Below, in pieces: positions 1 through 8,324 of a stretch of 44,534 bases of DNA. A program made the translations under genes and the position numbers. Where the stretch lies: the NCBI GenBank assembly GCA_002373375.1, contig DFLE01000018.1, positions 15,545-60,078 of the forward strand. The letters are read 5' to 3'. The notes under the pieces are model-generated. The model was not told where the DNA came from. It saw only the letters and a list, made by a program, of their open reading frames with translations, and did not search any database. Origin of the DNA: Prevotellaceae bacterium UBA3627. Its GTDB lineage: Bacteria; Bacteroidota; Bacteroidia; Bacteroidales; Bacteroidaceae. Every line of letters starts with the position of its first letter. The stretch's first letter is position 1.

Positions 1-309
1 CATCTGGTTCACCTTGATGGGATAGATGACGAAGCTCTGGCCTTTATATCCATACTCCTCCGCAGCCTTCTGAAAACATGATGCCGTCTTCTCTATGCGG
101 TTGTCAAGGATATCAGGGAAGCGCAACAGCACCGGCGTTGATATATCCCTGAGTTGTAGCTCGTCAACAATCTCACGCAGGTCTGCCTGTGCGCCGTCTT
201 TCAACGGAGACACGCTGATGTGTCCTTTCTCGTTGATTGAGAAATAGCTTGTTCCCCATCCACCTATGTTATACAACTCCCTGGAGTCGTCTATAGTCCA
301 CTTCTTCAT
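1..309 (-). CDS. speA: Biosynthetic arginine decarboxylase, N-terminal part (cut by window edge)
   Basis: The first 103 codons are visible, with the ATG at 307-309, and the frame is open to the window edge. The protein begins MKKWTIDDSRELYNIGGWGT, a start typical of biosynthetic (SpeA-type) arginine decarboxylases. The visible part ends in YPIKVNQM, where the lysine is the expected PLP-binding residue of this fold III decarboxylase. The enzyme converts arginine to agmatine for polyamine synthesis in the cytoplasm. The start lies 9 nt after the aroK stop, so it is probably the last visible gene of a topA-aroK-speA operon. Only the N-terminus can be judged; the rest of the gene is outside the window. 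Confidence 0.88.
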   Translation of the reverse strand, partial: MKKWTIDDSRELYNIGGWGTSYFSINEKGHISVSPLKDGAQADLREIVDELQLRDISTPVLLRFPDILDNRIEKTASCFQKAAEEYGYKGQSFVIYPIKVNQM

Positions 310-318
310 CTGCAAATA

Positions 319-870
319 TTAATTCAGCGTATTACACTTTACCGCCTTCAAGACAAGGTTTACCGTCTCTGTTATCTTATCTTCTGTTTCCATACATGGT
401 ATGTCAACCACATGGCGCGCCTTGAGATAGAACTGTTCGCGATATGCCAGTTGCTCCTTAATGAAGGCAAGCAGCTCTTCATCGCTCTTGCCCTGTAACA
501 ATGGTCGCACGCCTTTACCCATCTTCAAGTGACGGAAGAGCACCTCAGGAGTGGCACGCAGATAGACCACTTCTCCCTGACGGTTCATGTAGTCCATATT
601 ATCATAGAAGCAAGGAGTACCGCCACCACATGACACGATAACGTTCTCAAATTCCGCCACCTCATGCAGCATACGCTGTTCCACGTCGCGGAAGCCTTCC
701 TCGCCTTTCTGTGCGAAAATCTCCGGTACTCGCATACGCATACGTGTCTCTATATACCAGTCAAGGTCATAGAATGTCACGCCTAACTGCCGCGCCAACT
801 CCTTACCCACGGTAGTCTTACCGGCTCCCATGTAGCCAATGAGAAGGATTCTTTTCACTTCACTGTTCAT
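319..870 (-). CDS. aroK: Shikimate kinase
   Basis: A 183-residue protein that phosphorylates shikimate with ATP in the pathway to chorismate and aromatic amino acids; cytoplasmic. Seen in the sequence: Walker A GYMGAGKTT at residues 12-20, the DLD shikimate and magnesium site at 35-37, FRD with the substrate arginine near 61, and CGGGT near 81-85, followed by the lid region GVRPLL. Length is normal for the family. It lies 10 nt downstream of topA and 9 nt upstream of speA on the same strand, so co-transcription is likely although the three functions are unrelated. Confidence 0.95.
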   Translation of the reverse strand: MNSEVKRILLIGYMGAGKTTVGKELARQLGVTFYDLDWYIETRMRMRVPEIFAQKGEEGFRDVEQRMLHEVAEFENVIVSCGGGTPCFYDNMDYMNRQGEVVYLRATPEVLFRHLKMGKGVRPLLQGKSDEELLAFIKEQLAYREQFYLKARHVVDIPCMETEDKITETVNLVLKAVKCNTLN

Positions 871-880
871 AGTTCGCAGT

Positions 881-3163
881 TCACTTCTTCACTATCTTCA
901 TGCACTCCTCATAGGTCAACTCCGCAGCCTTAGGATGCATAGCCTTAGGCAGACGGTAGTTCTTTCCGTCATAAGCTATGTAAGGACCATAACGGCCATT
1001 CATCACCTCCAGCTTCGGGTCCTCGTCAAATGTCTTCAAATGACGCTGCTCCTCCACCTTGCGGCTGTCGTTTATCAGTGCCACAGCCTCCTCCAGTGTT
1101 ATGGTAAGCGGGTCCTGAGTCTTAGGGATTGACACGAACTTCTTCTTATGAAGCACATAAGGACCGAAGCGGCCTGTACCAATGGTTACCACCTCACCCT
1201 CATACTCACCTACCTCACGCGGCAGGCGGAACAGCTCCAGCGCCTCCTCGAGGGTGATGGTCTCAATAGACTTATCCTTAGGCATCTGAGCAAAGCGTGG
1301 CTTCTCATCATCATCTGCAGTACCTATCTGCACAACCGGACCGTAACGGCCAATCTTCACCGCTACCGGCTTACCGGTCTTTGGGTCATCACCCAATATA
1401 CGCTCGCCAGCCTTATGCTCAGAGCGTGTCTTAATGGTCTTCTCTACCGTAGGCTCAAAGTCGCCGTAGAAGTTCTTCAGCATCTTGTGCCAATCCTCCT
1501 TACCCTCAGCTATGGCGTCAAAGTCCTGCTCCACGTTAGCCGTGAAGTTATAGTCCATGATAGTAGGGAAATACTCCATCAGGAAGTCATTAACCACTGT
1601 ACCCACGTCGGTAGGCAACAGCTTGCCCTTCTCGCTGCCAGCCATCTCCTTCTTGGTCTTTGTTGACACTTTCTGGCCGCTGAGGGTATCAATGGTGTAT
1701 GGGCGCTCCTCGCCTTTGCGGTCGCCTTTCACCACATACTCACGCTGCTGTATGGTTGAGATGGTAGGAGCGTATGTTGACGGACGTCCGATGCCCAGTT
1801 CCTCCATCTTGTGGACGAGCGATGCCTCGGTATATCTGGCTGGTCCCTGTGAGTAGCGTTCCGTTGCCACTATCTCCTTGCGGTCCAGCTGCATTCCCTC
1901 TTTCAATCCCTGGGGCAACATTCCGTCATCGGTATGCAGCTCCTCATCATCGCCGGTGCTCTCGCGATACACCTTGAGGAAACCGTCAAACTTCACAACC
2001 TCACCAGTAGCCACGAACCTGTTCTCTCCCTTGTCTATGCTGATGACCACCGTGGTCTTCTCCAGCTGTGCGTCAGCCATCTGCGATGCCGCAGTGCGCT
2101 TCCATATCAGGTCATAGAGACGACGCTCCTGTGAGGTACCCTCTATCTGCTGATTGCTCATATATGTAGGACGTATGGCCTCGTGAGCCTCCTGCGCGCC
2201 CTTGGTATGCGTAGTGAAGTTACGCGGCTTTGAGTACTCTTCTCCATAGAGTGACACCACCGCCTCCTTGGCTGTGCTGATGCAGAGTGATGAGAGGTTG
2301 ACGCTGTCGGTACGCATATAAGTAATGTGTCCGGCCTCATACAGACGCTGTGCCACCATCATGGTCTGGCTTACAGTGAAGCCCAGCTTACGGGCAGCCT
2401 CCTGCTGTAATGTCGAGGTGGTAAACGGCACTGCCGGTGAGCGCTTCAACGGCTTCTTCTGTATCTGTTCTATCGTGAACAGGGCATCCTTACACTGCTC
2501 AAGGAAGGCGAGAGCCTCCTCATGGGTAGAGAAACGATGGTCGAGCTCTGCCTTCATCTCCTGGCCGTCAACGGTAAACACTGCCGTAACGCGGAAATAA
2601 GGTTCTGCCTTGAATGCCTGTATCTCACGCTCACGCTCTACTATAAGACGTACCGCAACTGACTGTACCCTGCCTGCCGAGAGGCTTGGCTTTACCTTGC
2701 GCCACAGCACCGGCGAGAGAGAGAAACCAACAAGACGGTCAAGCATACGACGTGCCTGCTGGGCATTGGCAAGATTCATGTCAAGATGACGCGGATTCTC
2801 TATTGCCGCGAGAATGGCAGGCTTGGTAATCTCATGGAACACTATGCGGTTGGTACTTTTCTCATCAAGTCCCAGCACCTCACACAGATGCCATGAGATA
2901 GCCTCTCCCTCACGGTCTTCATCGGAAGCCAGCCATACCTTCTTGGCTTTCTTGGCATTGGCTTTCAGTTCGCTGACCACCTTACGTTTATCCTCGGGTA
3001 TCTCATACTCCGGCTCAAGGGTTTTCAGGTCAATGGAAATCTCTTTCTTCTTCAGGTCACGGATATGGCCGTAACTTGACATAACCTTGTAGTCCTTTCC
3101 CAAGAACTTCTCTATGGTCTTGGCCTTTGCCGGACTCTCCACTATAACTAAGTTGTCTTGCAT
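881..3163 (-). CDS. topA: DNA topoisomerase I (type IA)
   Basis: A 760-residue protein that relaxes negatively supercoiled DNA by transient single-strand breakage. The TOPRIM domain is at the N-terminus, with E9 in VIVESPAKAKTI and the acidic motif SDEDREGEA at 80-88. The nucleophilic tyrosine is Y282 in GHITYMRTDSV. The C-terminus lacks cysteine zinc fingers and instead has repeated KIGRYGPVV, GTGRFGPYV and MNGRYGPYI modules (about residues 600-750), which match the Toprim_Crpt repeats of Bacteroidetes enzymes. It is the first gene of the minus-strand topA-aroK-speA run, and a -7 box lies about 100 bp upstream. Confidence 0.96.
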   Translation of the reverse strand: MQDNLVIVESPAKAKTIEKFLGKDYKVMSSYGHIRDLKKKEISIDLKTLEPEYEIPEDKRKVVSELKANAKKAKKVWLASDEDREGEAISWHLCEVLGLDEKSTNRIVFHEITKPAILAAIENPRHLDMNLANAQQARRMLDRLVGFSLSPVLWRKVKPSLSAGRVQSVAVRLIVEREREIQAFKAEPYFRVTAVFTVDGQEMKAELDHRFSTHEEALAFLEQCKDALFTIEQIQKKPLKRSPAVPFTTSTLQQEAARKLGFTVSQTMMVAQRLYEAGHITYMRTDSVNLSSLCISTAKEAVVSLYGEEYSKPRNFTTHTKGAQEAHEAIRPTYMSNQQIEGTSQERRLYDLIWKRTAASQMADAQLEKTTVVISIDKGENRFVATGEVVKFDGFLKVYRESTGDDEELHTDDGMLPQGLKEGMQLDRKEIVATERYSQGPARYTEASLVHKMEELGIGRPSTYAPTISTIQQREYVVKGDRKGEERPYTIDTLSGQKVSTKTKKEMAGSEKGKLLPTDVGTVVNDFLMEYFPTIMDYNFTANVEQDFDAIAEGKEDWHKMLKNFYGDFEPTVEKTIKTRSEHKAGERILGDDPKTGKPVAVKIGRYGPVVQIGTADDDEKPRFAQMPKDKSIETITLEEALELFRLPREVGEYEGEVVTIGTGRFGPYVLHKKKFVSIPKTQDPLTITLEEAVALINDSRKVEEQRHLKTFDEDPKLEVMNGRYGPYIAYDGKNYRLPKAMHPKAAELTYEECMKIVKK

Positions 3164-3262
3164 CTTATTTAGTCTTTGTCGTTTTTATCCTTTGGAGAAC
3201 AGTATTCAGCCATTCGGGGCATTCCTGCTATGCAAGAACGCCCTAAATGACCAATTTCGCTG

Positions 3263-3270
3263 CAAAATTA
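3263..3270 (-). promoter_or_regulatory. Probable promoter -7 box of topA
   Basis: Read on the minus strand this is TAATTTTG, a full match to the Bacteroidetes -7 consensus TAnnTTTG. It would start transcription near 3257 and leave a leader of about 95 nt before topA. No good -33 TTTG was found at the usual spacing, so this is moderate evidence. Confidence 0.5.
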
Positions 3271-3386
3271 CAAAAACTTTTCTTTTCACCTTATATATTA
3301 TAGCATATTTGTAATTTTTTAACAACGGGAGAAACCACAAAATACCATTTTCAAGCCTCTGATTTACAGTGTATGACATTTGACAA

Positions 3387-3474
3387 AATGAAAGCTATGC
3401 TTTCACACTGTAAAACGATAGCTTTTACAAGGTAAAGTGATAGCTTTCACAGTGTAAAAGCATAGCTTTCTCAA
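3387..3474. repeat. 22-bp palindromic repeat array, copy A (4 units)
   Basis: Four contiguous 22-nt units lie head to tail at 3387-3408, 3409-3430, 3431-3452 and 3453-3474. Each has the form TGTAAA, a variable core such as ACGATAG or AGCATAG, then CTTTYACA. The units are imperfect palindromes, and their junctions also form palindromes of the type TTTACAnTGTAAA. The array sits between the divergent topA and DUF4294 genes. Unlike copies B and D it lacks the flanking 400-bp element. The rest of 3164-3597 holds two promoters and otherwise nothing recognised. Confidence 0.85.
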
Positions 3475-3585
3475 TGCCACCTATTAATTAACAGACGTTA
3501 ACAACTCACGTAAGTATTTTAACTAAAAAGTTATCAAAATGTCACATTTTTTGTAGAAAACGTGTTATTATAAAAAAAATAGTTG

Positions 3586-3593
3586 TACTTTTG
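3586..3593 (+). promoter_or_regulatory. -7 box immediately before the DUF4294 gene
   Basis: TACTTTTG matches TAnnTTTG exactly and ends 4 nt before the GTG codon at 3598. Transcription would begin at or next to the start codon, implying a leaderless or nearly leaderless mRNA. The expected -33 element is not clear. Confidence 0.55.
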
Positions 3594-3597
3594 CGAT

Positions 3598-4242
3598 GTG
3601 AAAAAGATATATGTCTTAATATTCCTCTTTTCAGCCGTAATGCCCTTGGCTGCCAAGGACAAGAAAAAGGTACATCCGGAAGACCGCCAGGTTGACATGG
3701 ACAGCCCTACCTTTGTGCCTATGGTGCGCGTGGGCAAGGTGCTTGACACCAACGGTTCGGGCGACAGCATACAGAGCGTGGAGCTGAACAACGTGTATGT
3801 GTTCGGTCCGATGGAGTTTAAGAATGAGCGGCAACGCCAGGCCTACAACCGATTGGTATATAACGTTAAGAAAGTGTTGCCTATAGCAAAAGAGGTGAAC
3901 GCCGCCGTCATAGAGACCTATGAATATATGGAGACCCTGCCTAACAAGAAGGCGCGCGAGGAGCACATGAAGTATGTGGAGAAGACCTTGAAGGCCGACT
4001 ATACTCCCCGACTGAAGAAACTGACCTTCTCACAGGGTAAGCTGCTGATAAAACTGATATACCGCGAGACCAACTCCTCGTCTTACCAACTGGTGAAGGC
4101 TTTCCTCGGAAACACCAAGGCGGTGTTCTACCAGTCATTTGCATGGATGCTCGGCGCCTCTCTGAAAAAAGAGTATGACCCGAAAGGCAAGGACAAACTT
4201 ACGGAGCGCGTGGTACGCCTGGTGGAGTCAGGACAGCTTTAA
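3598..4242 (+). CDS. DUF4294 family protein, exported
   Basis: The protein has 214 residues from a GTG start at 3598. This start gives a basic and hydrophobic signal peptide (KKIYVLIFLFSAVMPLAAK) and lies 4 nt after a -7 box. An upstream TTG at 3583 would put part of the promoter inside the gene, and the next ATG (3640) would destroy the signal sequence. The core YNRLVYNVKKVLPIAKEVN, followed by a helical region and FYQSFAWMLG near the end, resembles the Bacteroidetes family DUF4294, whose function is unknown. It is transcribed alone and convergently with the PUL, sharing a terminator with it. Probably periplasmic or outer-membrane associated, by inference only. Confidence 0.8.
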   Translation: MKKIYVLIFLFSAVMPLAAKDKKKVHPEDRQVDMDSPTFVPMVRVGKVLDTNGSGDSIQSVELNNVYVFGPMEFKNERQRQAYNRLVYNVKKVLPIAKEVNAAVIETYEYMETLPNKKAREEHMKYVEKTLKADYTPRLKKLTFSQGKLLIKLIYRETNSSSYQLVKAFLGNTKAVFYQSFAWMLGASLKKEYDPKGKDKLTERVVRLVESGQL

Positions 4243-4271
4243 CGTCATTACATACTTTAACGGTATTAAAT

Positions 4272-4322
4272 AAAAAAGGAAATCCTTAGAACGCAACATC
4301 TGTTCTAAGGATTTCCTTTTTT
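4272..4322. terminator. Bidirectional intrinsic terminator
   Basis: A long hairpin whose arms read AAAAAAGGAAATCCTTAGAA and its complement, with a loop near 4291-4302, has an A-run on one side and a T-run on the other. It lies between the convergent DUF4294 gene and the PUL GH43 gene and can end transcription from both directions. Confidence 0.9.
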
Positions 4323-4344
4323 ATATATACTTCTTTCTTATTAC

Positions 4345-6354
4345 TTACCACAGGCGCTTGCCCCAGTATGTATGCTTGCCGTCGCTGCTGTAAGCGCAGA
4401 AGCAGATAGTGGCGCGGCGCGGGTTGGAGTCGTAGTCACACTCACGTGTCACGAGGAACTTCTGAGAACCTATGGTGAGTGTCTGGCTTTCCTCGTCAAA
4501 CGACCATGCCTGACCGTTGAACGCTCCGCCGGTGCATTTACCTGTCTGACGCATCTCGAAGGTTACGCCCTCCTTGGCTACGTCCCTCTCATAGGTGATG
4601 TCGATGAAATCCCATGTGCCACGCATCTCGCTCGCTGTTATCTTAGCCTGAGGCACGTTGCCGTAACGCTCTGGCACGGCGATAGGCCATCCGTCCTCCG
4701 TCCACAGCAGGCGGCGCACATGACCGAGCATCATAGCGTTAGGGTCTGAGAGACGCGCCTGTGAGGATATGAACCACTGTCCCTTACCGTCATTAAAGAC
4801 TGCCACATGAGAGATACCCATCCATGTGTTGGCTGAGTATGTCCAGTGATAAGGGTGTGTCACTATAGGATATGCGTCGCCAGGGTTGGCGGTGCGGTCA
4901 GCGCCGGTGATGTCAAGGAACGGGCCGTCAACATTGCGTGAGCGCAACACACGCGTGTTATATGGAATATCAAGACCGTCGTATGCCAGGAAGAGGTAGT
5001 AATACTGCGTCTCCGGGTTATAGACAATCTCCGGTCCCTCACTGCCCTGCCAGCGAGCCCAATAGCCAGAGGCTACACGTGAGTAGATACGCTTGCCATA
5101 ACTTGCAACGGCTGACGCGCTCGTGCCATACCATGAGCCGAGCTCATTCAGCGGTTTGCCCGTCTCAGCGTTGATTTGCAGGGCTACTATGCCGCTGTGC
5201 CATGAGCCGTAGATGAGCCAGTGCTCACCCTCCGGGGTGACGATATATGACGGGTCAATGCCGTTGTAGAGGAAGTAACACTGGTCATAGCTACCTGGTG
5301 ACACTTTCCAGTTGGTACCACGGTCTGACGGTGAGCTGACGACATATCCCTTGTCAACCCATGAGGTGACATCCTCAGGTGTCTGTGTCTCCATCATGCC
5401 TATCATGCCGCGCTCGCCCCAGCCTGAGGTGGTGGCATTGAAGAGGTAACCCGGTGCCACAATGGAGTAATACATACGGTAAGTGCCGTTGCCGAGGTTA
5501 CGCACCACTGGTGCCCAGTAGCCCCATGCGCCCTCGCCGTAGTCGGGCACGTTAGAAAGTGGCAGTGCACCAACCTCCGCACGCATCTCGTTGAGTTTCT
5601 CCAAGCACCATGAAGGGCACTTCTGCATGGTGGGGCCGAGGAACTCCCAGTTCACAAGGTCTTTTGAGCGGCGGCACATGAAGTGGCCGTGTCCCCAGTG
5701 CACGTTGCCCCATGAGGCGTCGGTCTGATACATATAATAATATCCATCGTCTGCCAACATGATTGACGGGTCATGCACATTGGCCAGGTTCCACCTGTTG
5801 CGGTGTGTCCACTCGGTGTTGGCCAGTGTGTAGTTATCCACATAATCAGGAGCCTCGTATGACTGCAACTTAGCCTCAGCGGTCTGTGATGTTCCTACCT
5901 CTATCTTGTCTGAGTAGTAGGTCTTACCGTTATACACCGTTACGAAAGCGCGTGCATAGACTGCGCCATACTGCTCCAGCAATGCTGAAGGGAATGTGGC
6001 ACTTACCTCACGATAGTCTATATTACGTATGTAGGAAGCCTGTTGCACGGTTCTCTGTCCGTTTGACACTGTGCCTTCCAATATATAATCAGCGATGGTA
6101 GGGTCTTTTTCAGCGTCGGTGGTATATACATATCCGTATGCGCTGAGGGGAGAGAGTTCTGAATAGAACTTCGCTGCGGCGGTCACATCACTGCCGTCAC
6201 TCTCTAACGTCACTGCATCAAAATGCAGCAGGTCTGCCTCTGACAATGCCTCGTCACTGTCTGAGCAGCTGAAAAGCAAAAGAGTGAAGAGGTAGAGTGG
6301 CAAGGAGAGGGTTGCCGCCTTTATTACTCCTATATTTATATTGTTTATTCTCAT
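4345..6354 (-). CDS. GH43 family lipoprotein, likely endo-1,5-alpha-L-arabinanase
   Basis: A 669-residue surface or periplasmic lipoprotein with lipobox LLFSC (Cys30). Residues about 40-155 form a fibronectin-like module ending in the typical YARAFVTVYNGKTYYSD. The GH43 five-blade propeller follows: D195 in NVHDPSIML is the predicted base, D367 in NGIDPSYIV the pKa modulator and E439 in GSEGPEIV the acid. The C-terminal part from about 575 (RGTWDFIDITYERD to YWGKRLW) resembles the beta-barrel that ends many arabinanases. The enzyme would cut the alpha-1,5-arabinan backbone; exact specificity within GH43 is inferred. It is the last gene of the PUL, 76 nt after the second SusD. Confidence 0.85.
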   Translation of the reverse strand: MRINNINIGVIKAATLSLPLYLFTLLLFSCSDSDEALSEADLLHFDAVTLESDGSDVTAAAKFYSELSPLSAYGYVYTTDAEKDPTIADYILEGTVSNGQRTVQQASYIRNIDYREVSATFPSALLEQYGAVYARAFVTVYNGKTYYSDKIEVGTSQTAEAKLQSYEAPDYVDNYTLANTEWTHRNRWNLANVHDPSIMLADDGYYYMYQTDASWGNVHWGHGHFMCRRSKDLVNWEFLGPTMQKCPSWCLEKLNEMRAEVGALPLSNVPDYGEGAWGYWAPVVRNLGNGTYRMYYSIVAPGYLFNATTSGWGERGMIGMMETQTPEDVTSWVDKGYVVSSPSDRGTNWKVSPGSYDQCYFLYNGIDPSYIVTPEGEHWLIYGSWHSGIVALQINAETGKPLNELGSWYGTSASAVASYGKRIYSRVASGYWARWQGSEGPEIVYNPETQYYYLFLAYDGLDIPYNTRVLRSRNVDGPFLDITGADRTANPGDAYPIVTHPYHWTYSANTWMGISHVAVFNDGKGQWFISSQARLSDPNAMMLGHVRRLLWTEDGWPIAVPERYGNVPQAKITASEMRGTWDFIDITYERDVAKEGVTFEMRQTGKCTGGAFNGQAWSFDEESQTLTIGSQKFLVTRECDYDSNPRRATICFCAYSSDGKHTYWGKRLW

Positions 6355-6430
6355 AATATATTATTCATATTACGTTCTACATTCTTTTTATCTTCCGTTA
6401 TTCTCTGTAATATCGATATATTACCTGTTA

Positions 6431-8263
6431 TTACCATCCCGGGTTCTGACCCAGACCAGGAGCAGCCTTAGTCTCTGTATATGGTATAGGGAACAGATAG
6501 CTCTTAGGACTTACAAAAGTACGTGTGTCATTAGCCTTTGAGCGTGCATATACGTATGTAGGATTCGCAGTGGTACCACCTACCTGAACGCCATAGATGT
6601 TAAGCATCTGCTGATAACGTGGCTTTGTCACCTCCGCACTTCTTGTCACGCCCTCGAAAAGCATCCAACGACGCTGGTCGAAGAAGCGGTGGTCCTCAAA
6701 GCACAACTCCACACGACGCTCGTTCTGCAGGCGCTCCAGTGTCAATGTCTCTGCAGTGTATGCAGGCATACCGGCACGCGCACGCACCTTATTGATATTG
6801 GTAAGCGCGGTGTTGAGGTCGCTGGCGTTGCCGTTGAGCAGATAGAGGTTGAAGTGTGCCTCAGCAGAGTTGAGCAACAGCTCGGCAAAGCGGAAGAGTA
6901 TCCAGCTGTGTGGCATGTTTGAGGCATTGTTGATGTCTATGTTGTAACACCATTTCTTAAGGTAATAGCCTGTATGTGTGCCACCAGCCTCACCGGCAGA
7001 GCCGAGGTCCTCACCACCGTCCTCGCGCACGTCAACATTACGGCCTACCGTAGTACCTACATCGCCGAAGCGGGAACCTTGGTGGAAGATGGTCTGGTCA
7101 AGACGTGGGTCACGGTTAGCATAAGGGTTCTGCTCGTCATAGTCCGGGTCCTGGTCTATAGCCAGACCGTTGATGGTCTCATAAGAGTCAACGAAGTTCT
7201 GGGTAGGATTGGTACGGCCTGCTGACTGGAACGAGCTGCCCTTGAAGCCAAACGGCATAAGCATCTTCTCCACCTGGGTATTAAACATTACCTGTGAACC
7301 GAAGATAATCTCGTTACTCTGTGTAGGGTCTGAGGCGAACACCTTATAGTAGTCGCCCTCTGCCGAGGTATCATAGCTGCCCTCTGTGCCGTTAAGCTTA
7401 TATCCGTTCTCCTGGCATTTCTGTATTGCCTCGTCAGCAGCGTCGGCAGCCGCCTTCCATGCCTCCTCGGCTTTAACAGCGTTGTTGGTCTTGGCAAGGT
7501 TAAGCGGAGAGGCCTTGTAGAGCAGCGCACGGCTCTTCATGGCGTATGCCATACAACCGTTCACACGTCCCCAGTTGGAGTTCTCATTCTGATAACGCAT
7601 AGGGAGGTAACCGCTGTTGACAACACGGTCACACTCGTCAGCCACCCACTGGAGCACATCGCCTGCCGGCGTGCGTGTCATGGCGGAGGCCTCTGACGTA
7701 CTCAGCACATGGTCTATGATAGGAGCATCGCCAAACCAAGCTACGAGGTCAAGGTGTGCCAACGCACGCAGCAATGTAGCCTCTTGTATGTTACGGTCAT
7801 ACAGACGGCTGTCGTCACTGCCGCTGATGACCTTATTGCCTATCACCGTGGGGTCTGCCTTCTCTATGAACTGACTGCACGCACGTGCCGACTTGGTGTC
7901 AGTACCCCAGAAACCTGTCAGAGCATGGTTGGTGGAGGTATATGCATCATTGGCTACAAATGTGTAATAGTGCAAACCCCAGAAGCAAATTGCATTATCT
8001 GTCATACAGTCACGTGAAGATGCCGTACGCTGGTCGTCATTGAAGATAGATAACCCGTTGGGTGCGTAGTTATACAAGTCTGCAAGGAAACCACGTGTCA
8101 TGGTCTCATCACCAAACACCTTGTCATCTGACTGCGACGCATCATACTCCTTGTCAAGGTAATCATTGCAGGAGTTCAGCGAAAACGCAAGGAGACCAAG
8201 AGGCAATATCATTCCGGCACATTTGAATATTCTTTTTATATCTTTTGTCATTTTATATTTCAT
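6431..8263 (-). CDS. SusD/RagB-family glycan-binding lipoprotein (pair 2)
   Basis: A 610-residue outer-membrane lipoprotein that captures oligosaccharide and forms the lid of the adjacent SusC channel. Lipobox SLNSC places the lipidated cysteine at residue 32, followed by NDYLDKEYD, a typical SusD start. The helical TPR-like fold is suggested by ATLLRALAHLDLVAWFGDAPI and the C-terminal LERLQNERRVELCFEDHRFFDQRRW, a SusD hallmark; the protein ends QNPGW. The Met at residue 5 (8251) is an equally possible start. It lies 61 nt downstream of its SusC partner and 76 nt upstream of the GH43 gene. Confidence 0.93.
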   Translation of the reverse strand: MKYKMTKDIKRIFKCAGMILPLGLLAFSLNSCNDYLDKEYDASQSDDKVFGDETMTRGFLADLYNYAPNGLSIFNDDQRTASSRDCMTDNAICFWGLHYYTFVANDAYTSTNHALTGFWGTDTKSARACSQFIEKADPTVIGNKVISGSDDSRLYDRNIQEATLLRALAHLDLVAWFGDAPIIDHVLSTSEASAMTRTPAGDVLQWVADECDRVVNSGYLPMRYQNENSNWGRVNGCMAYAMKSRALLYKASPLNLAKTNNAVKAEEAWKAAADAADEAIQKCQENGYKLNGTEGSYDTSAEGDYYKVFASDPTQSNEIIFGSQVMFNTQVEKMLMPFGFKGSSFQSAGRTNPTQNFVDSYETINGLAIDQDPDYDEQNPYANRDPRLDQTIFHQGSRFGDVGTTVGRNVDVREDGGEDLGSAGEAGGTHTGYYLKKWCYNIDINNASNMPHSWILFRFAELLLNSAEAHFNLYLLNGNASDLNTALTNINKVRARAGMPAYTAETLTLERLQNERRVELCFEDHRFFDQRRWMLFEGVTRSAEVTKPRYQQMLNIYGVQVGGTTANPTYVYARSKANDTRTFVSPKSYLFPIPYTETKAAPGLGQNPGW

Positions 8264-8324
8264 AATAGAGTTTTTATGTCACATTCAACTTTTCAATCTC
8301 CTACTCTCTGTCATCACTACTCAC

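Noticed and set aside
3387..3474. 22-bp arrays as CRISPR arrays
   Set aside because: Units are back to back without unique spacers, vary in their cores, and no cas gene is present.
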